DNA of 64,000 nt from Thauera sp. UBA6194 (lineage in GTDB: Bacteria; Pseudomonadota; Gammaproteobacteria; Burkholderiales; Rhodocyclaceae). The translations under genes were made by a program, and so were the position numbers. Location of the stretch: positions 27,759 through 91,758 of the forward strand of contig DITC01000005.1 in NCBI GenBank assembly GCA_002422685.1, in the 5' to 3' direction. This document shows, piece after piece, positions 41,482-49,570 of this stretch. A model generated the notes under the pieces. The model saw only the letters and a list, made by a program, of their open reading frames with translations. It did not search any database and was not told the DNA's origin. Position 1 is the stretch's first letter; every line of letters starts with the position of its first letter.

Positions 41482-41634
41482 TTACCGTTGCGGATGCTTG
41501 ATCGGATGGGTTCTGAATGCGCGCAGCGCGGCCTTGAGGCCGGCGCGCAAGGCGCCGAGGCGGTGCTGCAGGCTGCGGCGGCCGGCGCCGATGGCCGGGC
41601 TGTGGGGCGACTGGGCGGGGTGCTTGCCGTTCAT
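41482..41634 (-). CDS. Predicted 50-aa basic protein between cysH and cysD
   Basis: An ATG 4 bases after the cysH stop opens 50 codons ending 7 bases before cysD. AAGGAGG lies 9 bases upstream, the best Shine-Dalgarno in the cluster. The peptide begins MNGKHPAQSPHSPAIG and continues with an Arg/Leu/Ala-rich helix (about 18-41), then RTHPIKHPQR. It is strongly basic and has no cysteines. I do not recognise a family. It could be a coupling leader for cysD or a small regulatory or structural protein; chance is also possible, since the SD overlaps the cysH codons for Lys-Glu-Ala. Confidence 0.5.
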   Translation of the reverse strand: MNGKHPAQSPHSPAIGAGRRSLQHRLGALRAGLKAALRAFRTHPIKHPQR

Positions 41635-41638
41635 GGTC

Positions 41639-42409
41639 TCAAGCCTCCTTGACGTGCAGGCCGCACTCCTTGGTCTCCGGGTTCTCCCACCACCAGCGCC
41701 CGGCGCGCACGTCTTCGCCGACGGCGATCGCGCGCGTGCACGGGGCGCAGCCGATGCTGGGGTAGAACTGGTCGTGGAGCGCGTTGTAGGGCACCTCGTT
41801 GATTCGGATATAGGCCCACACCTCGGCCTCCGTCCAGTCCGACAGCGGGTTGAGCTTCTCCAGCCCGTTGGCGGAGTCGAACTCGCGCACCGGCAGGCCG
41901 GCGCGGGTCACCGATTGCGCTGCGCGCAGGCCGGTGATCCAGGCCTTGCGGCCGGCGAGCGCGCGGCGCAGCGGTTCCATTTTGCGCACGCCGCAGCAGG
42001 CCTTGCGCAGCTCGACCGAGTCGTAGAAGGCGTTGATGCCGTGGCTGCGCACGAAGGTCTCGACCGCGCCGGCGTCCGGGAAGTAGATCTCGAGCTTGGT
42101 GCCGTAGCGCCGCTCGACCTCGCCGATCAGGCTGTAGGTCTCGGCGGGCAGCCGCCCGGTGTCGAGCGAGAACACGGTGATCGGCAGCGCGTTGGACAGG
42201 ATGAGGTCGGTCAACACCATGTCCTCGGCGCCGAAGCTGTTGGCGAAGGCGAGTTCCCCCTGGGTGCCGAACTCGGCCACGGCCGCGCGCAGCAGCGCGA
42301 GCGCGGTAGCGGACTTGGTGCTCACGGTGGCGCGCAGGGCGTCGGTGAGCTCGGGGTGGGTGGCGGCGTTGCCGGGCGCGGGGCGCAGCACGGAGACGGC
42401 GGCGTTCAT
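41639..42409 (-). CDS. cysH: Assimilatory APS reductase (phosphoadenylyl-sulfate reductase family)
   Basis: A 256-residue reductase that converts adenosine phosphosulfate to sulfite. SLDTGRLPAETY is the family substrate loop. The four 4Fe-4S ligands are present as Cys138-Cys139 and Cys221-x2-Cys224, and ECGLH (Cys249) holds the catalytic cysteine, so this is the plant/bacterial APS-reductase type rather than the cluster-free PAPS reductase. This agrees with the absence of an APS kinase. It follows the DUF934 gene with a 4-base overlap. Confidence 0.93.
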   Translation of the reverse strand: MNAAVSVLRPAPGNAATHPELTDALRATVSTKSATALALLRAAVAEFGTQGELAFANSFGAEDMVLTDLILSNALPITVFSLDTGRLPAETYSLIGEVERRYGTKLEIYFPDAGAVETFVRSHGINAFYDSVELRKACCGVRKMEPLRRALAGRKAWITGLRAAQSVTRAGLPVREFDSANGLEKLNPLSDWTEAEVWAYIRINEVPYNALHDQFYPSIGCAPCTRAIAVGEDVRAGRWWWENPETKECGLHVKEA

Positions 42410-42960
42410 TGCTGCACCTCGCGGCCGGTGCCGCGCTCGACGCGGCGGAACAGCGGCAGCGGGTCCTGCACCGAGCGCTGGTAGGGCTGGGTGAAGTCGT
42501 CGATGCTGACCACCGCCGCCTCGAGCTGCGCGTCGGTGTAGCGCCCGGCCGGCGGCTGCAGGGCGTCGAAGCCGCAGCGCGTCATGTAGTTGAACTGGTC
42601 GCGCAGCACCTGGCCGATCGCGCGCAGCTCGCCCTGGTAGCCGTAGCGGGTGCGCAGCAGGGTGGCGGCGGAGTAGCTGCGGCCGTCGGTGAACTTGGGG
42701 AAGTGCAGGCCGATGACCTGCAGCAGCCCGAGGTCGTCGGCGATCGCGGCGACGTCCTCGCCGGCGGCCAGCCACACGCCCAGATCGCCGCTGCGCGCGC
42801 GCGCCAGCAGTTCGTCGCGGCGCGCCTGCCACACGGCGAGCGGCACCAGCACCGGGCCGGCGGGCACGGCGATGTCGGCGGGCGCCTCGCCCTCGGCGAG
42901 GATGACGGTCAGGCGGTCGTCGGCGACGACACGGCCGTTCTTGATGATCTTGTCAGACAT
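42406..42960 (-). CDS. DUF934 family protein, sulfite-reduction accessory
   Basis: A 184-residue protein of the DUF934 family, found next to cysI in many beta- and gammaproteobacteria and proposed to help sulfite reduction. Typical blocks are VPLAVWQARRDELLARA and FPKFTDGRSYSAATLLRTRYGY. No cofactor motif is visible. It overlaps cysI by 8 bases and cysH by 4. AAGGAAGG upstream of ATG 42960 decides the start; a longer frame exists but is not conserved. Confidence 0.88.
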   Translation of the reverse strand: MSDKIIKNGRVVADDRLTVILAEGEAPADIAVPAGPVLVPLAVWQARRDELLARARSGDLGVWLAAGEDVAAIADDLGLLQVIGLHFPKFTDGRSYSAATLLRTRYGYQGELRAIGQVLRDQFNYMTRCGFDALQPPAGRYTDAQLEAAVVSIDDFTQPYQRSVQDPLPLFRRVERGTGREVQQ

Positions 42961-44635
42961 GGGCGGCCTTCCTTTGCGGCTGGCGGTCGGCATACACGCG
43001 CGCCTTGAAGGGCTCGGTGCCGACGCGTTGTACGGTGTCGATGAAGCGCTCGTCTTCATGGCGCAGTTCGACGTAGGTCTCGAGCAGCTTCTCGATCACG
43101 CCCACCACCTCGTCCTGGGCGAAGGACGGGCCGATCACCTTGCCGAGCGTGGTGCCGTTGCCCTGGGTGCCGCCGATGCTGACCTGGTACCACTCCGAGT
43201 CGTTCTTATCGACGCCGAGGATGCCGATGTGGCCGACGTGGTGGTGGCCGCAGGAGTTCATGCAGCCCGAGATGTTGAGGTCGATCTCGCCGATGTCGTG
43301 CTGGTAGTCGAGGTCGTCGAAGCGGCGCTGGATGGCGTCGGCGATCGGGATCGAGCGCGCGTTGGCGAGGCTGCAGAAGTCGCCGCCGGGGCAGCAGATG
43401 ATGTCGGTCAGCAGGCCGATGTTGGGCGTCGCCAGGCCGGCGGCGCGCGCGGCCTGCCACAGCGCGAAGAGCTCGGCGCGGCGCACGTCGGCGAGCGCGA
43501 CGTTCTGCTCGTGCAGCATGCGCGCCTCGCCGAAGCTGAAGCGCTCGGCCAGGTCGGCGATTGCGTCCATCTGCTCGGCGGTGACGTCGCCCGGGGCGGT
43601 GCCGGTCTTCTTCAGCGACAGGACCACCGACGCGTAGCCGGGCTGGCGATGGGTGCGCACGTTGCGCTTGACCCAGGTGGCGAAGGCCTTGTTGCCGGCG
43701 AGCAGTTCGTCGAAGGCGGCGTCCTGCGCGGGCAGGGCCTCGTAGGCGGGCGGGGCGAAGTGGGCCGACACGCGGGCGAGCTCGGCCGCGGTGATGGTGT
43801 TGGGGCCGTCCTTGGAGTTCGCCCACTCTTCTTCCACCTCGCGGCCGAAGGCCTCCGGCCCGAGCGCCTTGACGAGGATCTTGATGCGCGCCTTCCACAG
43901 GTTGTCGCGGCGGCCCCAGCGGTTGTAGACGCGCAGGATGGCTTCGCAGTAGCTGATCAGGTGCTGCCAGGGCAGGAAGGGCTTGATCTCCTCGCCCAGG
44001 ATCGGCGTGCGGCCGAGGCCGCCGCCCACCAGCACGCGAAAGCCCAGCTCGCCGGCGTCGTTGCGCACCAGGTCGAGGCCGATGTCGTAGACGCGCAGCA
44101 CCACGCGGTCTTCAGCCGCGCTGTTGAAGGCGATCTTGAACTTGCGCGGCAGGAAGGCGAACTCCGGGTTGTAGGTCGCCCACTGGCGCAGGATCTCGGC
44201 GAAGGGGCGCGGATCGGCGACCTCGTCGGCGGCCACGCCGGCGAAGGGGTCGGCGGTGATGTTGCGGATGCAGTTGCCCGAGGTCTGGTTGGCGTGCATC
44301 TGCACGCTGGCCAGCTCGGCGAGCATCTCCGGCACGTCCTCCAGCTTGGGCCAGTTGAACTGCACGTTGGTGCGCGTGGTGAAGTGCGCGTAGCCGCGGT
44401 CGTAGCTGCGCGCGAGGTGGGCGAGCCTGCGAAGCTGGCGGCTGGCGAGGTGGCCGTAGGGCACCGAGATGCGGAACATCGGCGCGTGGCGCTGGATGTA
44501 GAGGCCGTTCTGCAGGCGCAGCGGACGGAACTCGTCGTCCGGCAGCTCGCCGGCCAGGTGACGCCGCATCTGGTCGCGGAACTGGGCGACGCGTTCGTCG
44601 AGCAGGCGCTGGTCGTGTTCGTCGTATTGGTACAT
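42953..44635 (-). CDS. cysI: Sulfite reductase hemoprotein (nitrite/sulfite reductase family)
   Basis: A 560-residue siroheme/4Fe-4S enzyme that reduces sulfite to sulfide. Cluster and siroheme cysteines are Cys415-x5-Cys421 (CPGGDFC) and Cys458-x3-Cys462 (CMNSC). The N-terminal half has the ferredoxin-like half-domain motifs (RTNVQFNW, HANQTSGNCIRN). No flavoprotein CysJ gene is nearby, so electrons probably come from ferredoxin or another donor, perhaps with DUF934 help. It is the second gene of the cluster, after the TauE/SafE gene. Confidence 0.93.
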   Translation of the reverse strand: MYQYDEHDQRLLDERVAQFRDQMRRHLAGELPDDEFRPLRLQNGLYIQRHAPMFRISVPYGHLASRQLRRLAHLARSYDRGYAHFTTRTNVQFNWPKLEDVPEMLAELASVQMHANQTSGNCIRNITADPFAGVAADEVADPRPFAEILRQWATYNPEFAFLPRKFKIAFNSAAEDRVVLRVYDIGLDLVRNDAGELGFRVLVGGGLGRTPILGEEIKPFLPWQHLISYCEAILRVYNRWGRRDNLWKARIKILVKALGPEAFGREVEEEWANSKDGPNTITAAELARVSAHFAPPAYEALPAQDAAFDELLAGNKAFATWVKRNVRTHRQPGYASVVLSLKKTGTAPGDVTAEQMDAIADLAERFSFGEARMLHEQNVALADVRRAELFALWQAARAAGLATPNIGLLTDIICCPGGDFCSLANARSIPIADAIQRRFDDLDYQHDIGEIDLNISGCMNSCGHHHVGHIGILGVDKNDSEWYQVSIGGTQGNGTTLGKVIGPSFAQDEVVGVIEKLLETYVELRHEDERFIDTVQRVGTEPFKARVYADRQPQRKAAHV

Positions 44636-44699
44636 GTGGGGTCTCTCTGTCGTATTCGTGTTCGGGACGTGGCTGCAGGGTGCCGTTCTTGTGCGGCGA

Positions 44700-45482
44700 T
44701 CAGTGCGCCATCAGCTTGGCGCCGACCAGCACCAGCATCGTCGCCAGGATCGGGCGCAGGATGCGGTCGGGCACCTTGGTGGAGATGTGGCTGCCGAGCC
44801 AGATGCCGGGCAGCGAGCCCACCAGCAGGCTGCCGAGCAGGAACCAGTCGACGCTGCCGAGGAACCAGTGGCCGATGCCGGCCACCGCGGTCAGCGGCAC
44901 GGCGTGGGCGATGTCCGAGCCGACGATGCGCAGCGCGGGCATGGCCGGGTAGAGGAAGAACAGCGCGGTGACGCCGAGCGCGCCGGCGCCCACCGAGGAG
45001 ATCGACACCAGCACGCCGAGCACGGCGCCGGTGATGATGGTGAGACGGGCGGTGCGGGCCGGATCAGCGGGGCGGCCGCCGGTGCGCGCCACCGCGTAGG
45101 CCTGGATGCGCTTGCGGAAGATCAGAGCCACCGCGGTCAGCACCAGCGCGACGCCGAGCGAGACCTGGATCAGGTGGGCGGCGCCCTCGATGCCGCCGGG
45201 GGCGAGCCAGCCGATCAGCGCCAGCGTGATCGCCGCGGCCGGGAGGCTGCCGGTGGCGAGCAGGCGGGTGATCTTCCAGTCCACCGTGCCCTTGAGGCCG
45301 TGCGCCAGGGTGCCGCCGGCCTTGGTGATCGCGGCGTAGAGCAGGTCGGTGCCGACCGCCACCGAGGGGTGGATGCCGAACATCAGCACCAGCAGCGGCG
45401 TCATCAAGGAGCCGCCCCCAACGCCGGTCAGACCGACGATGGCACCGACTGCGAAACCGGCGATGGTGTAGGCGAAGTCCAT
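44700..45482 (-). CDS. Sulfite exporter TauE/SafE family transporter
   Basis: A 260-residue membrane protein with about eight helices; GLTGVGGGSLMTPLLVLMFG is the family's N-terminal signature and VSISSVGAGALGVTALFFLYP its repeat in the second half. Members move sulfite or related sulfur anions. As first gene of the cys run (64 bases before cysI) and adjacent to cysB, it probably acts as a sulfate or sulfite transporter in assimilation. Confidence 0.88.
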   Translation of the reverse strand: MDFAYTIAGFAVGAIVGLTGVGGGSLMTPLLVLMFGIHPSVAVGTDLLYAAITKAGGTLAHGLKGTVDWKITRLLATGSLPAAAITLALIGWLAPGGIEGAAHLIQVSLGVALVLTAVALIFRKRIQAYAVARTGGRPADPARTARLTIITGAVLGVLVSISSVGAGALGVTALFFLYPAMPALRIVGSDIAHAVPLTAVAGIGHWFLGSVDWFLLGSLLVGSLPGIWLGSHISTKVPDRILRPILATMLVLVGAKLMAH

Positions 45483-45588
45483 GTGTGATGCGCTCCTGGG
45501 TAGTGCGGCGCATCGTAAGGACTTCGTTTAAGCACAAGAAGCGGTTTGGAGTTAGACTTTAAGAACTCATTGTTATATACAAGCCGCC
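45483..45588. promoter_or_regulatory. Divergent cys operon/cysB regulatory region
   Basis: This 106-base AT-rich gap separates the TauE/SafE-cysI operon from divergent cysB and should hold CysB-binding sites. TTAGAC (45552-45557) and TATATA (45574-45579), 16 apart, are candidate -35/-10 elements for cysB, giving an almost leaderless start. No promoter for the minus-strand operon could be settled. Confidence 0.4.
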
Positions 45589-46530
45589 ATGAACCTGCAG
45601 CAACTGCGCTACGTGCATGAAGTCGCCCGTCGCGGGCTCAATGTGTCCGACGCCGCCGAGGCGCTGTTTACCTCGCAGCCGGGCGTGTCGAAGCAGATCC
45701 GCCTGCTCGAGACCGAGCTCGGCATCGAGATATTCGCCCGCCACGGCAAGCGCCTGGTCGCCGTTACCGAGCCCGGGCGCGCGGTGCTGGCGATCGCCGA
45801 GCGCGTGCTGCGCGACCTCGACAACCTGCAGCAGGTGGGTGACGAGTTCGCCAACGAGGCGGTGGGCAGGCTGTCGATCGCCACCACCCACACCCAGGCG
45901 CGCTACGTGCTGCCCGACGTCGTCCGCCGCTTCATGCAGCGCTACCCGCAGGTCAAGCTCGAGCTGCACCAGGGCAACCCGCGCCAGGTGTGCGAGATGG
46001 TGCTCGAGGGCAGCGCCGACATCGCGATCGCCACCGAGGCCATTTCCGAGTACGACGAACTGGTGATGCTGCCCTGCTACCAGTGGAACCGCTGCGTGGT
46101 GGCCACCCCGCGCCACCCCATCCTGCAGGCCGCGCCGCTCACGCTGGAAGAAATCGCGCGTTACCCGCTGATCACCTACGACGACGCCTTCACCGGCCGC
46201 GGCCAGATCAACAAGGCCTTCCTCGGCCGCGGGCTCAAGCCCAAGGTGGTGCTCACCGCGATCGACTCGGACGTGATCAAGAAGTACGTCGAGATGGACC
46301 TGGGCATCGGCATCCTGGCGCGCATGGCCTACGACCCGGCGGAGGATCGCAAGCTCGGCATGGTCGACGCCGCGCACCTGTTCGAGTCGAGCACGACGCG
46401 CATCGGGCTGCGCAAGCGCGCGTGGCTGCGCGGCTACGTCTATGCCTTCATCGAGGGCTTCGCGCCGCATCTGTCGCGGCGCATGGTCGAGCTCGCCGTC
46501 GAAGGCGGCGGCACCGACGCTGGGCTGTGA
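45589..46530 (+). CDS. cysB: LysR-family transcriptional regulator CysB
   Basis: A 313-residue activator of sulfate assimilation. The N-terminal helix-turn-helix (residues 1-60) contains NLQQLRYVHEVARRGLNVSD and the GVSKQIRLLE recognition helix, a CysB hallmark. The effector domain binds acetylserine. It is transcribed divergently from the cys genes it should control, with a 106-base shared regulatory region. Confidence 0.94.
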   Translation: MNLQQLRYVHEVARRGLNVSDAAEALFTSQPGVSKQIRLLETELGIEIFARHGKRLVAVTEPGRAVLAIAERVLRDLDNLQQVGDEFANEAVGRLSIATTHTQARYVLPDVVRRFMQRYPQVKLELHQGNPRQVCEMVLEGSADIAIATEAISEYDELVMLPCYQWNRCVVATPRHPILQAAPLTLEEIARYPLITYDDAFTGRGQINKAFLGRGLKPKVVLTAIDSDVIKKYVEMDLGIGILARMAYDPAEDRKLGMVDAAHLFESSTTRIGLRKRAWLRGYVYAFIEGFAPHLSRRMVELAVEGGGTDAGL

Positions 46531-46536
46531 GCGCGC

Positions 46537-47529
46537 TCAGCTACGCTCGAACCAGCGCCGCAGGCGCGCGCCGCGCAGGCCGGCGCCCAGGCCGGCGATC
46601 AGGCGCACGCGTGCCTTGAGCGGATCGAGCGGGCCGGCGTCGAGCCAGTTGCCGGGCAGATCCTTTCGATGTGCGCTCACGCCGCCGCCGCAGCGGCTCG
46701 CCAGCACCAGCGGCACCTTGTGCGGCAAGGCTTCGAGCGCGGGTTTCCATGCCGCGGGCAGACTCGCGTTGCCGGGCAGGGCCACGACCAGGCCGGCCGC
46801 GCCGGTGAGCAGGCTGGCCTTGACCAGCGCCCGCGCCACGGCCGACGCCAGCGCCGGCGAGCTGCCGGCCGCCACGGTCAGCAGCTCCACCGGCGGCAGG
46901 GCCTGCACGTCGGCCGGGATCGCGATGCGTGCGTAGCGCAGCGGGGCGAGCGCCTGCAGGGCGGCGTCGCTCGCGAGCGTGGTGAGCGCGCCCGCACACG
47001 CGAAGGCATCCACCGCCGAGGGGTGGCGCTTGCTGAGGTTCGCTGCGCTCAGGATGCGGTCGCCGAGCACGGCGAGCACGCCGGCGCGTCCGGTCGCGGG
47101 TCGGCAGGCGAGCGCCACCGCCTGGTATAGGTTAAGCGGGCCGTCAGCCGACAGCGCCGTGGCCGGGCGCATGGCCGCGGTCATCACCACGGGCTTGTTC
47201 GTCGCTACGGTGATGTCGAGGAAATACGCCGTCTCTTCCAGGGTGTCGGTGCCGTGGGTGATCACGATGCCGTCGACCGCGGGGTCGTCCGCCAGCGCCT
47301 GCACGCGCCGGGCGAGCGGCAGCCAGTGCTGCGGCGTCATGTCCTTGCTGTCGACGTTGGAGAACTGTTCGGGGCTGAGCTGGGCGAGCTGACCGAGCTG
47401 CGGGATGGCGGCGATCAGCGCGTCGGCGCCGAGCTGGCCGGCGGTGTAGCCGCGGGTGTCGGTCGCCGACCCGGCGGTGCCGGCGATGGTGCCGCCGGTG
47501 GCGAGCAGGGCGATGCGGGGTTTGCGCAT
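46537..47529 (-). CDS. Type II L-asparaginase-like enzyme
   Basis: A 330-residue asparaginase/glutaminase. LLATGGTIAG holds the first catalytic Thr, ITHGTDTLEETAYFLDIT the second, with the conserved Lys in DVSKRHPS-like DRILSAANLSKRH. No signal peptide is evident, so it may be cytoplasmic although the sequence is closer to class II. The start at 47529 fits the family N-terminus better than an ATG 30 bases upstream. It is convergent with cysB, with only 6 bases between. Confidence 0.88.
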   Translation of the reverse strand: MRKPRIALLATGGTIAGTAGSATDTRGYTAGQLGADALIAAIPQLGQLAQLSPEQFSNVDSKDMTPQHWLPLARRVQALADDPAVDGIVITHGTDTLEETAYFLDITVATNKPVVMTAAMRPATALSADGPLNLYQAVALACRPATGRAGVLAVLGDRILSAANLSKRHPSAVDAFACAGALTTLASDAALQALAPLRYARIAIPADVQALPPVELLTVAAGSSPALASAVARALVKASLLTGAAGLVVALPGNASLPAAWKPALEALPHKVPLVLASRCGGGVSAHRKDLPGNWLDAGPLDPLKARVRLIAGLGAGLRGARLRRWFERS

Positions 47530-47584
47530 GGTGGGGAGAGAGCTGGAATCGGAGGGCAAGTCGGCGATTTCGCCGCAGGCCGCA

Positions 47585-49345
47585 TTATGGGGCGGGAGGG
47601 CAGCAGTCGCGCAGCGCGACGATGCGCCGGTCGCGCTCCTGCTCGAGCTGGCGCAAGGCCGCTTCGGGCGGTACGCCGAGCGTTTCCAGCACCCAGCTCG
47701 TGAGCTTGAGGCTGGACTCCAGGGTCTCCGGCACCACGACCGACGCGCCCGCCTCGCGCAGCATCAGCGCGTGTCGTTCATCGCGCGCGCGGGCGATGAT
47801 GCGCATCATCGGCACCATGCGCCGGATGCCCTTCACCGCGTGGATGGCCGCGGCGGTCTGGTCCATGGTCAACACCACCGCGCGCGCCTGGTCGACGCGC
47901 AACCTGCGCAGCAGCTCGGGCCGGCTGGCATCGCCGAACACCAGCGGCACGCCCGCCTTGCGCTGGTGGGCGATGAGCTGGGCGTTGTTCTCGATGGCGA
48001 CATAGCTCACGCCCTGCTGGTCGAGCATCTGGCCGACGAGTTGCCCTACGCGTCCGTAGCCCGCGATGATGACATGGCCGTCGAGTTCGCCGAGCCCGGA
48101 GTCTTCGTCGTCCGGCGTCGGCGGGGCGATGCGGCGGTCGATGGCGTCGCCCAGACTCTGGCCGAGGCGCGCGACGACCGGCGCGGCGAGCATCGACACG
48201 CCGACGACGATCAGCATGAACTGGCCCACCTGCCGTTCGAGCAGGCCGAGTGCGAGCGCCATGCCGATCACGATGAAGGCGAACTCGCCGCCCTGCCCGA
48301 GCAGCAGCCCGCCCTCGGCCGAGCGCCCCCACGACAGGCCGAACACCCGCAGCAGCACGAAAATGATGAAGGCCTTGAGCGCGAGCAGGCCGATCACCGA
48401 GAGCGGAATCCACAGCGGCTCGGCGAGCAGCGCGCGCAGGTCGATGCCCATCCCCACCGACATGAAGAACAGGCCCATGAGCAGGCCCTTGAAGGGCTCG
48501 ATGGTGATCTCGACCTCGTGGCGGAACTCGGTCTCGGCGATGATCAGGCCGGCCAGCAGCGCGCCGAGCGCCATCGACAGCCCGGCGAACCAGGTCAGCG
48601 CGGCCACGCCGAGCGTGGTGAGCAGGGTGAGCGCGGTGAAGGTGTCGGGCTGCTTGTCCACCGCGATCTGGTGGAACAGCGGGCGCACCACGCGCCGGCC
48701 CACGAAATAGATCCCCACCACGGTGGCCACGCCCTTGAGCACCGCAGTGCCGAGCAGACTGGCGAAGCTGCCTTCGCCGCCCGCGGCACCGAGGATGCTG
48801 ATCAGCACCAGCAGCGGCACCACCGCGAGGTCCTGGAAGAGCAGGATCGCGAACGCCGACTGGCCGAGCGGCGTGCCCAGCTCGCGACGCTGAATCAGCA
48901 GCTGCATGACGATCGCGGTCGATGAGAAGGCGAGCACCACGCCCAGGATGACCGAGGCCTCGATGCTGTTCTGGAAGCTCATCGCCAGCGCACCGATGGC
49001 CGTCGCCGACAGCGCCACCTGCAGTCCGCCGAGCCCGAACACCAGCTTGCGCATCGACCACAGGCGCTCGACCGACATCTCGAGGCCGATCATGAACATC
49101 AGGAAGATCACCCCGAGTTCGGCGAGAAAGGCCACCTGGTCGGGGCGCGCGAAGGTGAACCAGGACAGCGGCGGCCAGGCCTGTGCGAGCGAGGCGAGGC
49201 CGTAGGGACCGAGCAGCACGCCCACCGACAGGAAGCCGAGCACCGGGTTGATCTTCAGGCGCGACAGCAGCGGCATCAGCACGCCGCTGAGCGCGAGGAA
49301 GAGGATGATTTCCTTCAGGAAGGGAAAGCTGTCGTGGGCTTCCAT
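47585..49345 (-). CDS. Kef-type monovalent cation:proton antiporter (CPA2 family)
   Basis: A 586-residue protein with about twelve membrane helices (1-390) of the Na+/H+ exchanger family and a C-terminal RCK/TrkA-N domain (GHVIIAGYGRVGQLVGQMLD at about 410) that binds NAD(H). GVIFLMFMIGLEMS and GLLLGQGGEFAFIVI are the core exchanger motifs. It resembles KefB/KefC/YbaL, which export K+ in response to electrophile stress; no KefF/KefG partner gene is present. It is transcribed away from the PrsT-like gene. Confidence 0.9.
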   Translation of the reverse strand: MEAHDSFPFLKEIILFLALSGVLMPLLSRLKINPVLGFLSVGVLLGPYGLASLAQAWPPLSWFTFARPDQVAFLAELGVIFLMFMIGLEMSVERLWSMRKLVFGLGGLQVALSATAIGALAMSFQNSIEASVILGVVLAFSSTAIVMQLLIQRRELGTPLGQSAFAILLFQDLAVVPLLVLISILGAAGGEGSFASLLGTAVLKGVATVVGIYFVGRRVVRPLFHQIAVDKQPDTFTALTLLTTLGVAALTWFAGLSMALGALLAGLIIAETEFRHEVEITIEPFKGLLMGLFFMSVGMGIDLRALLAEPLWIPLSVIGLLALKAFIIFVLLRVFGLSWGRSAEGGLLLGQGGEFAFIVIGMALALGLLERQVGQFMLIVVGVSMLAAPVVARLGQSLGDAIDRRIAPPTPDDEDSGLGELDGHVIIAGYGRVGQLVGQMLDQQGVSYVAIENNAQLIAHQRKAGVPLVFGDASRPELLRRLRVDQARAVVLTMDQTAAAIHAVKGIRRMVPMMRIIARARDERHALMLREAGASVVVPETLESSLKLTSWVLETLGVPPEAALRQLEQERDRRIVALRDCCPPAP

Positions 49346-49570
49346 CAGCGATCTGGATTGCAGTACATAGAATCAGTTTACCCCTCGCATGAGCAGTCCG
49401 TGAGCCGCGTGGCTGGCTGCGTGCAGGTCTATCACCCGTTTTGAGGCGCTTCGAATCTTCGACGCCTTTGTTCCGGCGGAAACTCTCATCAAGGATGACA
49501 CAGTGCACGGGCCGGATGAGACCCGGCTCGTATACTGGTCCATGCTTCTCCTTCTCCTTTGAGTTTTCCG

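Noticed and set aside
40428..41501. A 357-codon plus-strand frame across cysD and the repeats
   Set aside because: CysD on the minus strand is fully conserved, and the plus frame runs through the repeat without family features.
49411..49424. A second -24/-12-like site upstream of the PrsT-like gene
   Set aside because: GG-N10-GC spacing is correct but the flanking consensus match is weak and such sites arise often in GC-rich DNA; kept only as a remark.
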